Shown here piece by piece: positions 16,882-25,911 of a DNA stretch of 64,000 bases. Numbering within the stretch: the first letter of the stretch is position 1; every line of letters starts with the position of its first letter. The position numbers and the translations under genes are program-made. The stretch lies in assembly GCA_963703145.1 (NCBI GenBank), contig OY969793.1, positions 1,116,001 to 1,180,000 on the forward strand, given 5' to 3'. Origin of the DNA: Bog-756 sp963703145 (lineage in GTDB: Bacteria; Actinomycetota; Acidimicrobiia; Acidimicrobiales; RAAP-2). The notes under the pieces are model-generated. The model did no database searches and was not told where the DNA came from. It worked only from the letters and a program-made list of their open reading frames with translations.

Positions 16882-17631
16882 ATGTCGGGACACTCCAAGT
16901 GGGCGACCACCAAGCACCAAAAAGGCGCCAAGGACGCGGCCCGGGCCAAGGTGTTCGCCAAGATCATCCGCCAGGTCGAGGTGGCAGCCCGCGAGGGCGG
17001 TAGCGACATGACGGCCAACGCCAGCCTCCGGACCATGTACACCAAGGCCCGAGACGCCTCGGTCCCGATCGACACCATCGAGCGGGCCATCAAGCGGGGT
17101 TCGGGTGAGCTCGAGGGCGTCCGCTACGAATCCATCTCCTATGAGGGCTATGCGCCGGCCGGGGTGGCGGTCATGGTCGAGTGCTTGTCCGACAACCGGA
17201 ATCGCACCGGTGCCGAGATACGCAACGTCTTCAGCAAGAACGGCGGGTCCATGGCTGAGCCCGGAGCAGTCAGCTGGCAGTTCGAGCGCAAGGGGATCAT
17301 CGCCGTGCCCCGCACCTTCGACGAGGAGCGGGTGCTCGAAGTGGTCATGGAGGCGGGCGCCGAGGACCTCGCCGACGAGGGAGAGCGGTGGCTGGTGACC
17401 AGCGCACCCGCCGAGCTGATGGCCGTCCATACCGCGCTCGAGGGCGCCGGGCTGGAGCCCGGTCCCTCGGAGTTGACCATGGTGGCCACGTCCACCGTGG
17501 AGGTGTCCACGGAGTCCGAGGCCAAAAAGGTGCTGCGACTGATTGAAGCGCTCGACGACCACGACGACGTCCAGAACGTCTACGCCAACTTCGACATCCC
17601 TGACGCCATCATGGCGGCCTACGAGGGGTGA
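16882..17631 (+). CDS. yebC: YebC/PmpR family protein
   Basis: YebC-type proteins are small acidic DNA-binding or ribosome-associated regulators; recent work on the family links some members to translation of proline-rich stretches. The 249-residue product begins MSGHSKWATTKHQKGAKDA, the invariant signature, and continues with MYTKARDASVPIDTIERAIKRG, YEGYAPAGVAVMVECLSDN and NRTGAEIRNVFSKNGG. It has standard length. It lies 3 bp after pdxT and upstream of ruvCAB, a widely conserved neighbourhood. Confidence 0.95.
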   Translation: MSGHSKWATTKHQKGAKDAARAKVFAKIIRQVEVAAREGGSDMTANASLRTMYTKARDASVPIDTIERAIKRGSGELEGVRYESISYEGYAPAGVAVMVECLSDNRNRTGAEIRNVFSKNGGSMAEPGAVSWQFERKGIIAVPRTFDEERVLEVVMEAGAEDLADEGERWLVTSAPAELMAVHTALEGAGLEPGPSELTMVATSTVEVSTESEAKKVLRLIEALDDHDDVQNVYANFDIPDAIMAAYEG

Positions 17632-17690
17632 CTGCCCGGCAAGGACCGGGACCGGTCGTAGAGGTCCCTCACCTGGCCCGCCGCCCGGGG

Positions 17691-17696
17691 TAGCAT
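17691..17696 (+). promoter_or_regulatory. -10 hexamer (TAGCAT) of ruvC
   Basis: TAGCAT lies 7 nt before ATG 17704 with no Shine-Dalgarno; leaderless type start for the ruvCAB operon. Confidence 0.6.
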
Positions 17697-17703
17697 CGAA
17701 CGC

Positions 17704-18213
17704 ATGTTCGTCCTGGGTGTCGACCCCGGCCTGTCCCGCTGCGGCTACGGCATCGTCACGCGCCGTGGCGGGTCCCTGGCGGCGGTGGCCGGAGGGGTCA
17801 TCGCCACCGAGCCGACCATGCCCCTGCCCGACCGGCTGCACACCCTGCTCGTCGAGTTGCGGGCCCTGATGATCGAGTTCCGACCCGATGCCGTGGTGGT
17901 CGAGCGAGTGTTCTTCCAGGTCAATGCCAAGACGGCGATGGCCACGGCCCAGGCCGCCGGAGTGGCCCTGGTCGTCGCCGCCGAGTCGCAGTGCGAGGTG
18001 GCCCAGTACACCTCCAACGAGGTCAAACAGGCGCTGGTCGGCTACGGGGCGGCCACCAAGGACCAGGTGCAGCGCATGGTGGCCTCCGTGCTGGGCCTGG
18101 CCGAGACGCCCCGTCCCCCGGACGTGGCCGACGCGCTGGCTCTGGCCGCCTGCCATCTGACCGCGCAGCCGCTCCGCCGGGCCGTGGCCGCAGCAACGGG
18201 GGAGCCGTCGTGA
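17704..18213 (+). CDS. ruvC: Holliday junction endonuclease RuvC
   Basis: RuvC cuts Holliday junctions in recombinational repair. The 169-residue product keeps the four acidic metal ligands: D7 in GVDPGLSRCGYG, E67 in VVVERVFF, and D140 and D143 in PPDVADALALA. QVNAKTAMATAQAAGV and NEVKQALVGYGAATKDQV are family blocks. It is the first gene of ruvC-ruvA-ruvB with GTGA and ATGA overlaps, implying coupled translation. Confidence 0.97.
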   Translation: MFVLGVDPGLSRCGYGIVTRRGGSLAAVAGGVIATEPTMPLPDRLHTLLVELRALMIEFRPDAVVVERVFFQVNAKTAMATAQAAGVALVVAAESQCEVAQYTSNEVKQALVGYGAATKDQVQRMVASVLGLAETPRPPDVADALALAACHLTAQPLRRAVAAATGEPS

Positions 18214-18812
18214 TCGGCTCGCTCCGGGGCGTGCTCATCGACCGGCCCGCCCCCGGCGAGCTCATCGTGGAGGTGGCCGGTGTCGGCTACCGGGCCTCGG
18301 TGCCGACCTCTCTCCTCGCCAGTGTCGGGGGCACCGGCAGCGAGGTGTTCCTCCACGTCCACACCCATGTCCGCGAGGACGCCATCGTGCTCTACGGATT
18401 CGCCCACGCCGACGAGCGCCGGTGCTTCGAGGCCCTGCTGGGCGCCCACGGCGTCGGGCCGGGGCTGGCCCTGGGCATCCTGTCCTCGCTGTCGCCGGCC
18501 GCCCTGTCCACCGCTGTGCTGGAGGACGACATCGACACCCTGTGCACGGTGCCGGGCGTGGGGAAAAAGACCGCCGCCCGCCTGCTGCTCGAGCTGAAGG
18601 CCCGTCTCGACCTCCCGACCCTGGACGGGGGCGGCGTGGGGAGCACGCCCAGCGCCAACCCGAGGGCCGAGGCCCGTGCCGCGCTGGCCGAGTTGGGCTA
18701 CGGGCCCGACGAGATCCGGGCCGCCCTCGACGGGACCGACGGGTCCGACGAAGCGGCCTCGACCGAGGACCTCGTCCGGATGGCCCTGCGTGAGCTGGTC
18801 CGCAACCGATGA
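18210..18812 (+). CDS. ruvA: Holliday junction branch-migration protein RuvA
   Basis: RuvA binds the four-way junction and loads RuvB. The 200-residue product starts MIGSLRGVLIDRPAPGELIVEVAGVGY (OB-fold), followed by LYGFAHADERRCFEALLGAHGVGPGLAL and the helix-hairpin-helix TVPGVGKKTAARLLLELKARL, then an acidic linker and domain III with ARAALAELGYGPDEIRAAL. GTG 18210 shares GTGA with the ruvC stop and is supported by the OB-fold start. Confidence 0.96.
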   Translation: MIGSLRGVLIDRPAPGELIVEVAGVGYRASVPTSLLASVGGTGSEVFLHVHTHVREDAIVLYGFAHADERRCFEALLGAHGVGPGLALGILSSLSPAALSTAVLEDDIDTLCTVPGVGKKTAARLLLELKARLDLPTLDGGGVGSTPSANPRAEARAALAELGYGPDEIRAALDGTDGSDEAASTEDLVRMALRELVRNR

Positions 18813-19861
18813 CGCCGGAGGCCCGACGCGAGGTGCTGTCCGAACCGTCGCTGGAGGACCCCGGTCTCGGTGCTCCGACCGAGCCTCGTCCCGTCGATCC
18901 GACTGCCGCTCCCGCCGACGAGGTCGAAGAGGCCGGCCTCCGGCCACGCACCCTGGCCGAGTTCGTGGGCCAGGGTCAGCTCACCGAACACCTCCAGATC
19001 GTCATCGAGGCCGCCCTCAAGCGGAAACAGCCCGCCGACCACCTCCTCTTCGCCGGGCCGCCCGGCTTGGGCAAGACCTCCCTGGCCGGCATCGTGGCCG
19101 CCGAGATGGGTGCCGGACTTCGTGTCACCGCCGGGCCGGTCCTGGTGCGGGCCGGTGACCTCGCCGCCCTGCTGACCGACCTCCAGGACGGCGACGTCCT
19201 GTTCATCGACGAGATCCACCGGCTCCACCGATCGGTCGAGGAGATCCTGTATCCGGCCATGGAGGACTTCAAGCTCGACATCCTCATCGGCAAGGGGCCC
19301 ACCGCCCGCAGCATCCGCCTCGACCTGCCCCGGTTCACCTTGGTCGGGGCCACCACGCGCACCGGGCTGGTGGCCGGGCCGTTGCGCGACCGCTTCGGGT
19401 TCGTCGGGCGGCTCGACCTCTACGACGTGGAGGAGCTGACCACCATCGTCACCCGCTCCGCCGGCATCCTCGGGGTCCCCGTCGACGCCGAGGGCGCCCG
19501 CCGGATCGCCGAGCGGTCACGGGGCACCCCGCGCATCGCCAATCGACTGCTGCGGCGGGTGCGGGACTTCGTCGAGGTGCGGGCCGACGGCGCCATCACC
19601 TCGGTGGCCGCCGTGGAGGGCCTCAACGTATTCGGTGTCGACGAACTCGGGCTGGACAAGGTGGATCGTGCCATCCTCGATGTCCTGTGCCGACGGTTCG
19701 CCGGCCGACCCGTCGGGCTCAGCACCCTGGCCCAGTGCGTGGGCGAGGAGCCGGACACCATCGAGGATGCCTATGAGCCGTACCTGCTGCAACAGGGCCT
19801 GCTCCAACGCACCGCCCGCGGCCGGGTGGCGGCCCGCGGGCGTGGGCCCACTTGGGCATGA
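18809..19861 (+). CDS. ruvB: Holliday junction branch-migration helicase RuvB
   Basis: RuvB is the hexameric AAA+ motor driving branch migration. The 350-residue product has Walker A GPPGLGKTS at about residues 83-91, Walker B LFIDEIHRL, sensor VGATTRTG, arginine finger region PLRDRFGFVGRL, and the C-terminal winged helix GRPVGLSTLAQCVGEEPDTIEDAYEPYLLQQG. The N-terminal 40 residues are a variable acidic extension common in actinobacteria. ATG 18809 shares ATGA with the ruvA stop. Confidence 0.97.
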   Translation: MTPEARREVLSEPSLEDPGLGAPTEPRPVDPTAAPADEVEEAGLRPRTLAEFVGQGQLTEHLQIVIEAALKRKQPADHLLFAGPPGLGKTSLAGIVAAEMGAGLRVTAGPVLVRAGDLAALLTDLQDGDVLFIDEIHRLHRSVEEILYPAMEDFKLDILIGKGPTARSIRLDLPRFTLVGATTRTGLVAGPLRDRFGFVGRLDLYDVEELTTIVTRSAGILGVPVDAEGARRIAERSRGTPRIANRLLRRVRDFVEVRADGAITSVAAVEGLNVFGVDELGLDKVDRAILDVLCRRFAGRPVGLSTLAQCVGEEPDTIEDAYEPYLLQQGLLQRTARGRVAARGRGPTWA

Positions 19862-19963
19862 CGCCGGTGGAGTCCACCCTCCTCTGATCGTGGGGTGGTG
19901 ATGTGGCCCTGACGCCACGGTCTGGCCACTCCAAGGATCGGGCCAGCGCCCGCATCTGCCACC

Positions 19964-21079
19964 ATGGGGGCCATGTCGGAGCCGTCGTCGTCGGTCCACC
20001 CGGCCCGGACCGGCCCGGGCGGACGGCCGGGGGACACCACCCCGATGAGCGAGTACGACTACGGCCTCCCCGACCAGGCCATCGCCCAATCCCCGGTCGA
20101 GCCCCGCAGTGCGGCGCGACTCCTGGTGGGCCCCGGCCTCGGCGGGTCTGGCGACGTTGGGCACACGACGGTGGCCGAGCTACCCGGGCTGGTGGGCCCG
20201 GGCGACGTCGTGGTCGTGAACGAGACGCGGGTCCTGACCGGGCGACTGGGTCTGGTCAAGGCCAGCGGAGGACGGGCCGAGGTGCTGCTGTTGGAGCCCG
20301 TCGGTACCGACGGGGACGAGTGGGAGGCCCTGGTGCGCCCGGGCCGGCGGCTACCCCCCTCGACCGTGTTGCTCGAACGTCCCGGCGGTCCCCCGGTCGT
20401 CGAAGTGGGGGCGGCCATCGGCGGCGCCGACGACGGGCGACGGGTGGTCCGGCTCCTCGACCCGGCTGTCATCGACCACGCCGGCACAATGCCGTTGCCG
20501 CCCTACATCCACCACCGATTAGAGGACGCCGACCGCTACCAGACGGTCTATGCCGCGCCCCAGCCGCTCGATGCCCGCTCGGCGGCCGCTCCGACCGCCG
20601 GCCTGCACTTCACCCCCGAGGTCCTCGAGGCCTGCCGTGGGGCCGGGGCCACGATCGTCCGGGTCGATCTGTCGATCGGCCTCGACACCTTCCGGCCGAT
20701 CACCGCGCCGACTCCCGCCGAGCACGTCATCCACTCCGAGCGCTACTCGGTGCCTGCCGCCACCATGGCGGCCTGCGCCGACGCCGACCGGGTGATCGCC
20801 GTCGGCACCACCGTGGTGCGGGCCCTGGAGTCGGCCGCAGCCACAGGCCGGCTGGCGGGCCGCACCGACCTCTACATCCACGGCGACTACCCCTTCGCCG
20901 TGGTCGACGTCCTCGTCACCAACTTCCACCTGCCCCGGTCGAGCCTGCTGCTGCTCGTCGAGTCGTTCTGTGGACCGGTCTGGCGTGAGCTCTACGCCAC
21001 CGCACTGTCCGAGGGCTACCGGTTCTTGTCCTTCGGGGACGCCATGATGGTGGCCCGCCCGCTGGGGCCTGGGCGGTGA
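19964..21079 (+). CDS. queA: S-adenosylmethionine:tRNA ribosyltransferase-isomerase QueA
   Basis: QueA adds the ribosyl part of SAM to preQ1 at tRNA position 34, giving epoxyqueuosine. The open frame from ATG 19964 encodes 371 residues, with YDYGLPDQAIAQSPVEPRSAARLL, VVVNETRVLTGRL, GTMPLPPYIHHRLEDADRYQTVYA, AAPTAGLHF and VTNFHLPRSSLLLLVESF. Alternative starts are ATG 19973 and ATG 20045; the last best matches the usual N-terminus, so the first 27 residues may not be translated. It overlaps tgt by 4 nt. queA-tgt-yajC-secD-secF is the order known from Escherichia coli. Confidence 0.95.
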   Translation: MGAMSEPSSSVHPARTGPGGRPGDTTPMSEYDYGLPDQAIAQSPVEPRSAARLLVGPGLGGSGDVGHTTVAELPGLVGPGDVVVVNETRVLTGRLGLVKASGGRAEVLLLEPVGTDGDEWEALVRPGRRLPPSTVLLERPGGPPVVEVGAAIGGADDGRRVVRLLDPAVIDHAGTMPLPPYIHHRLEDADRYQTVYAAPQPLDARSAAAPTAGLHFTPEVLEACRGAGATIVRVDLSIGLDTFRPITAPTPAEHVIHSERYSVPAATMAACADADRVIAVGTTVVRALESAAATGRLAGRTDLYIHGDYPFAVVDVLVTNFHLPRSSLLLLVESFCGPVWRELYATALSEGYRFLSFGDAMMVARPLGPGR

Positions 21080-22191
21080 CCGCGGTCCGAGTGGAGATCA
21101 CCGCCACCGACGGGGCGGCGCGCACCGGCCTCGTCCACACCGCCCGGGGGTCGTACCGGACTCCCACCTTCATGCCGGTCGGCACCCGGGGCGCAGTCAA
21201 GGCGCTGGACAGCACCGACCTCGACGCCCTCGGGGCCGAGGTGGTGTTGGCCAACACCTACCACCTCATGCTGCGTCCCGGCGCCGACGTCGTGGCCCGG
21301 CTGGGTGGCCTGCACCGGTTCACCGGGTGGAGCGGTCACACCCTCACCGACTCAGGCGGCTACCAGGTGCATTCGCTCCAGCCGTCGGTCGACGACGACG
21401 GGCTCTCGTTCAGCTCGGTCTACGACGGGTCGCCGGTCCGCCTGACCCCGGAGTCAGCTGTCGAGGCCCAGGGCCTACTCGGGGCGGACATCCAGATGGT
21501 GCTCGATGTCTGCGCCTCCCTACCCGCGCCGCCCGAGGTGCTGAGGACCGCCGTGGAGCGCACCGCGTCGTGGGCGGCCCGGGCCCAACGGCGACACCGG
21601 ATCCTCGAGGAGCGTCCTGAGGGCCAGGCCCTGTTCGGCATCGTCCAGGGAGGCACAGACCCGGTGTTGCGGGCCGAGAGCGCCCAGCGGACCGTCGAGT
21701 TGGACTTCGACGGCTACGGCATCGGCGGGCTGTCGGTGGGGGAGAGCCGCCTGGACATGCTGGAGGCGCTCGCCGCCACCGTGCCCCATCTGCCGGTGGA
21801 CCGGCCCCGCTACCTGATGGGGGTCGGGGACCCGGTCGGCCTGATGGAGGCGGTCGCTCTCGGGGTCGACCAGTTCGACTGCGTGGCGCCGACCCGGATG
21901 GCCCGCCATGGGGCCGTCCTCACCGCCGAAGGCCGCCTCAACCTGCGCAATGCCCGCCACGCCACCGACGACGGCCCGCTCGATCCGTCGTGTGCCTGCC
22001 CGACGTGTGCCCGATGGTCACGCGGATATCTCCGCCACCTCCTGGGCGTGGGGGAGCCCACCGCCTGGAGGCTCCTGACCATCCACAACCTGGCTTTCAT
22101 GTTCGACCTGATGGACAAGGCCCGAGCGAGCATCGCCGCTGGCACGTTCGGTGACCTCCGTGCCCGCACGGCGGACCACTGGGGCTCCTGA
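21076..22191 (+). CDS. tgt: Queuine tRNA-guanine transglycosylase (bacterial TGT)
   Basis: TGT exchanges guanine 34 for preQ1 in tRNAs with GUN anticodons. The 371-residue TIM barrel has TPTFMPVGTRGAVK, NTYHLMLRPG, the substrate-binding Asp in LTDSGGYQVHSL, GIVQGG, GGLSVGES, YLMGVG, and the nucleophile Asp in VDQFDCVAPTRMARHG. The zinc site is CACPTCARWSRGYLRHL near the C-terminus. GTG 21076 shares GTGA with the queA stop. Confidence 0.97.
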   Translation: MTAVRVEITATDGAARTGLVHTARGSYRTPTFMPVGTRGAVKALDSTDLDALGAEVVLANTYHLMLRPGADVVARLGGLHRFTGWSGHTLTDSGGYQVHSLQPSVDDDGLSFSSVYDGSPVRLTPESAVEAQGLLGADIQMVLDVCASLPAPPEVLRTAVERTASWAARAQRRHRILEERPEGQALFGIVQGGTDPVLRAESAQRTVELDFDGYGIGGLSVGESRLDMLEALAATVPHLPVDRPRYLMGVGDPVGLMEAVALGVDQFDCVAPTRMARHGAVLTAEGRLNLRNARHATDDGPLDPSCACPTCARWSRGYLRHLLGVGEPTAWRLLTIHNLAFMFDLMDKARASIAAGTFGDLRARTADHWGS

Positions 22192-22224
22192 GGCGGGTGG
22201 CCACTGATCGAGGTGGGGCTGGAC

Positions 22225-22230
22225 TACAGT
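22225..22230 (+). promoter_or_regulatory. Possible -10 (TACAGT) upstream of yajC
   Basis: TACAGT lies 41 nt before ATG 22272, giving a short leader if used. It would provide an internal promoter for yajC-secD-secF within the queA-secF cluster. Confidence 0.35.
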
Positions 22231-22271
22231 CAAACCGCTGTGGCGACCACTAATCCCTCCTCCCGCGTCCG

Positions 22272-22859
22272 ATGACGGCTGCCCTGACGGCAGTCGCCCC
22301 TTGGCTCCTGGTCGCGGCGACGACGACCAAGAAGTCGTCGGGCGGCAGCCCCATCCTGCTCATCTTGGTGGTGGTAGGAGCGGCCTTCTACTTCCTCATC
22401 TACCGGCCGCAGCAGAAGAAGGCCCGGGCCGTGCGTGAACAGGGAGCGGCCTTCGACGTGGGCGACGAGGTGCTCACCGCCGGCGGCATCGTGGGCTACA
22501 TCATCGAGATCGACGGCGACCGGGTGACCCTGGAGACCAGTGTGGGCGCCTCGTTCGTGGTCCTCCGCCAGTACGTGCTCCGAAAGATCGAGCCGCCGGT
22601 GGACACCGATGACGACGGGTCCTACGACGAGGGCGACTACGACGACGCCGAACACGACGAGCACGACGGTGCCGACGCCGACCACGAGGACGGCGAGGAT
22701 GCCGACCACGAGGAGCACGACACCGACGCCGATGTGGACGCCGAGGCCGATCCCACGGGCGACAAGGGCTCCACCAATGGATCAGGCGGGAAGCCCGGGA
22801 CCACCCGTGCCGCTGACGGCGACGACAGTGGTGACCACGACGCTCCGCCGATCATCTGA
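22272..22859 (+). CDS. yajC: Preprotein translocase subunit YajC with long acidic tail
   Basis: YajC is a small single-span protein that associates with SecDF. The 195-residue product has one membrane helix at about residues 26-44 followed by FLIYRPQQKKARAVREQGA, FDVGDEVLTAGGIVGYI and VTLETSVGASFVVLRQYVLRKI. Normal YajC proteins are about 85-120 residues. Here roughly 90 extra C-terminal residues are dominated by Asp, Glu and His and should lie in the cytoplasm. It is the first gene of yajC-secD-secF; secD starts 6 bp later. Confidence 0.92.
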   Translation: MTAALTAVAPWLLVAATTTKKSSGGSPILLILVVVGAAFYFLIYRPQQKKARAVREQGAAFDVGDEVLTAGGIVGYIIEIDGDRVTLETSVGASFVVLRQYVLRKIEPPVDTDDDGSYDEGDYDDAEHDEHDGADADHEDGEDADHEEHDTDADVDAEADPTGDKGSTNGSGGKPGTTRAADGDDSGDHDAPPII

Positions 22860-22865
22860 TCCCTG

Positions 22866-24389
22866 ATGAAAAAGAAGCGCTCACTGTGGGTCAGCCTGCT
22901 TGCCGTGGTCGGCGTGGCCGTGATCGCCCTGAGCGCCACGCTGGCCGCTGGATGGTCACCCAAACTGGGTCTTGACCTCGATGGCGGACTGTCGGTGGTC
23001 TACCAGACCCACCGGCCGGTCAGTCAGGCCCAACTCGACACCATCGTGACCATCCTGAACGACCGGGTGGGAGCAGGGACCACTGGCGCCACGGTGGCGA
23101 GCCAGGGAAAGAACGAGATCTCGGTGTCGATCCCCGGCGAGCGCAACACCCAACAGGTCCTCGCCACCCTCGGGAACACCGCCCAGCTCTTCTTCCGGCC
23201 CGCGCTCTGCTACGCGCCGAACCTGACCCTGGCCAAGGGGAAGACGCCGTCGACCGGCACACTGCCCGCCTGTGCGGCGTCGACCCAGCTGACGGCGGCC
23301 AACCTCCAGGTCACGCCGGACTCCAATTCGAATCAGGGGTACACCAGCAATCAGAACATCGCCGAGGACCCCCAGTTCGCCACCTTCAAGTCGACCCCGT
23401 CGACCCAGGACGACAAGGGTGCCACCGTCCTCCTGCCGGCCACCGCCGGGTCCGGTGGGGCACCGCGCTACGTACTCGGTCCCGCCGGCATGACCGGCAC
23501 CGCCGTCAAGTCAGCCAATGCCCAGCTGAACAACGGCCAGTGGGCGGTGAACCTCAACCTCACCTCCACCGGGGCGAACCAGTGGAACACCCTGGCCCAG
23601 GCCCAGTTCCACGCCATCATCGGCATCGATCTCGACGGGCAGGTGATCTCGGCCCCCATCACCCAGCCCACCCAGAGCTCGTTCACGTCCTTCGGCAACT
23701 CCGTGCAGATCTCGGGCAGCTTCACCGAGAACCAGGCCAAGACCCTCGCCACCGAGTTCACCTACGGCGCCCTGCCCGTGAAGTTGGACCGGCTCACCGT
23801 CCAGACCGTGTCCCCGTCGCTCGGCAAGTCGTCCCTACAGGCCGGGCTCATCTCGGGCCTGGCCGGTCTGGCCCTGGTCATGCTCTACATCATCTTCTAC
23901 TACCGGCTGCTCGGTCTGGTGGTGCTGGCGGGACTAGCCGTGACCGGTGCGCTGCTGTGGGCCATCATCGCCGTCCTCGGTGAGTCGTTCAACGTCACTA
24001 TCGACCTGGCCGGCGTGATCGGCATCATCGTGTCCATCGGGATCACCGTCGACTCCTACATCGTCTACTTCGAACGACTAAAGGACGAGACCCGCAGTGG
24101 CCGGACCGTCCGCTCCAGCGTCGACCGGGGTTTCGCCAGCGCCTTCCGGACGGTGCTGGCTGCCGATGCCGTATCGCTCCTGGGTGCCGTGATCCTCTAT
24201 GAGATCTCCGTCGGGGACGTGAAGGGCTTCGCCCTGTTCCTCGGCATCTCGACGGTGCTCGACATCGTGGTGACCTACTTCTTCACCCGTCCCTTCGTCA
24301 TTCTGTTGGGCCAGAGCCAGGGTGGCAACGAGGCCAGCTCGATGAGCATGGCCAGTGGTCTGGGCGTGACGGCCGGAGCCTCGACATGA
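22866..24389 (+). CDS. secD: Protein translocase subunit SecD
   Basis: SecD, with SecF, uses the proton gradient to pull proteins across the membrane after SecA. The 507-residue product begins with a basic N-terminus and membrane helix, then LGLDLDGGLSVVYQ (D1 motif). A large extracytoplasmic P1 domain follows, with NDRVGAGTTGATVASQG and ISVSIPGE. The C-terminal TM2-TM6 bundle starts near SLQAGLISGLAGL and contains GVIGIIVSIGITVDSYIVYFER. Its stop overlaps the secF start by 4 nt. Confidence 0.97.
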   Translation: MKKKRSLWVSLLAVVGVAVIALSATLAAGWSPKLGLDLDGGLSVVYQTHRPVSQAQLDTIVTILNDRVGAGTTGATVASQGKNEISVSIPGERNTQQVLATLGNTAQLFFRPALCYAPNLTLAKGKTPSTGTLPACAASTQLTAANLQVTPDSNSNQGYTSNQNIAEDPQFATFKSTPSTQDDKGATVLLPATAGSGGAPRYVLGPAGMTGTAVKSANAQLNNGQWAVNLNLTSTGANQWNTLAQAQFHAIIGIDLDGQVISAPITQPTQSSFTSFGNSVQISGSFTENQAKTLATEFTYGALPVKLDRLTVQTVSPSLGKSSLQAGLISGLAGLALVMLYIIFYYRLLGLVVLAGLAVTGALLWAIIAVLGESFNVTIDLAGVIGIIVSIGITVDSYIVYFERLKDETRSGRTVRSSVDRGFASAFRTVLAADAVSLLGAVILYEISVGDVKGFALFLGISTVLDIVVTYFFTRPFVILLGQSQGGNEASSMSMASGLGVTAGAST

Positions 24390-25833
24390 GTGACGACCAG
24401 AAGTCCGAGGGTCCCGACGACGAGGTCGACGAGGACGACCCAGAAGCCGAACTCGAGGAGGCCTTCGACGAGGAGCTGGAGTTCGCGGCCGAGGCGCTGG
24501 AGGCCGAGGAGACCGGGGCTAAGCGGCCCAACGTCTTCCTGCGGCTCTACCGGGGCGAGACGTCCTTCGACTTCATCGGCAATCGCCGGTGGTGGTTCGG
24601 CATCTCGGCGGTGATCATCATCCTCGGGGTGATCTCGCTGAGCACCCGGGGTCTCAACGCCGGGATCGACTTCAAGGGCGGCCAGTCGTGGCTGGTCAGT
24701 TCCCAGAACCTGACCACCGCCGAGGCCACCTCGGCCGTGGAGTCGGCCGGCATCACTCAGCCGACCGTGGTGCAGCTGACCAATCAGCTCAATCACCAGC
24801 GCCAGATCCAGGTGACCGCGGACCTGAACTCCAAGCCGGTGGCCGAGCGCCAGGCCATCGAGGTGAAGGTCCAAGACGCCCTGGCCAAAGCGGCCGACAC
24901 CTCGCCGAACAATGTGGACTTCAACGAGGTGGGGGCCACGTGGGGGTCCCAGGTCACCGCCAAGGCCATCGAGGCCCTCATCGTGTTCTTCATCGCGGTG
25001 ACCATCTACATCTCGCTGCGCTTCGAATTCAAGATGGCCGTGGCCGCCATCGTGGCGGTGATCCACGACATTCTGGTGACGGTCGGCATCTATTCGCTCA
25101 CGGGATTCGAGGTGACACCGGACACCGTGATCGCCGTGCTCACCGTGCTCGGGTACTCGCTGTACGACACCGTGGTGGTGTTCGACCGAATACGGGACAA
25201 TGCCAAAGGACTCGGCGCGTCCGGGCGCATCACCTACTCGGACATGGTCAACCTGTCGATGAACCAGACGCTGGCCCGCTCCATCAACACCTCGCTGGTG
25301 GCCATCGTCCCGGTCTTGTCGGTACTGGTCGTGGGCTCGTTCATCCTCGGAGCCACCTCGCTCCAGGACTTCGGACTGGCCCTGGTCATCGGGCTGACCA
25401 GTGGGGCCTACTCGTCGATCTTCATCGCGTCGCCCCTGCTCGCCATGATGAAGGAGCGGGAGGCCCGCTACATCACCATCCGCCAGCGCCTGGAGACCCG
25501 TGGGGACCGCGCCGGGGTGCTCACCCCGGCCGCAGCAGCCGCCATCGCCGGCACCGCCTCGGCGAGTGGCCGGTCCCAGGGCCGGGGCCGCGCCCAGACC
25601 ACCGGCGTGATCCGACCCGGGCGGCGTCCTCGAACCGCCGATCCGGCGGCAGCGCCAAGAGCGCCCCGTCCAAGGCCGACGCCTCGGCCGCCTCCAACGG
25701 CGCCGGCGCCGCAGCCTCTGCGGCATCGGGAGGGGCCCGGTCGTCGCCGGGGTCGACCCGGCCGGGCGGAAATCGCCCGCCACCCCGTCCCCGCAAGGGG
25801 AAGGGCAAGGGCGGCAAGGGCAAGCGACGCTGA
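24386..25833 (+). CDS. secF: Protein translocase subunit SecF, frameshifted in C-terminal tail
   Basis: SecF partners SecD. An acidic cytoplasmic N-terminus (about 50 residues) precedes FIGNRRWWFGIS, then GIDFKGGQSW. The membrane core has GSQVTAKAIEALIVFFIAV, IVAVIHDILVTVGIYSLTGFEV, LGYSLYDTVVVFDRIRDN and MNQTLARSINTSL. The membrane part is intact. After residue 410 or so the frame becomes Pro/Arg-rich and runs to 25909. Restoring one G at 25619-25621 gives the expected Ser/Ala-rich then Lys/Gly-rich tail ending RKGKGKGGKGKRR at 25833. I therefore give 25833 as the end. Confidence 0.92.
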
Positions 25834-25844
25834 CGTCGGTGGGC

Positions 25845-25861
25845 GGGCACTGGCCGTGCCC
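25845..25861 (+). terminator. Small hairpin after secF
   Basis: GGGCAC-TGGCC-GTGCCC forms a 6-bp stem 12 bp after the restored secF stop. It is weak on its own, but its position between secF and the rel promoter is suitable. Confidence 0.35.
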
Positions 25862-25899
25862 AACCGTCCAGAAGGTACCGATACCAGCCCTTTGACAGG

Positions 25900-25905
25900 T
25901 ACCGT
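25900..25905 (+). promoter_or_regulatory. -10 hexamer (TACCGT) of rel
   Basis: TACCGT stands 6 nt before ATG 25912, with no Shine-Dalgarno; leaderless type. A TTGACA at 25892-25897 is too close to act as its -35. Confidence 0.45.
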
Positions 25906-25911
25906 GTAGGT

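Noticed and set aside
16741..18156. A 471-codon antisense frame across pdxT, yebC and ruvC
   Set aside because: It crosses three intact conserved genes and is Gly/His/Arg-rich shadow sequence without start signals.
25892..25897. TTGACA as the -35 of the rel promoter
   Set aside because: It lies only 2 bp before the candidate -10; no -10 at 16-18 bp spacing exists before the ATG.
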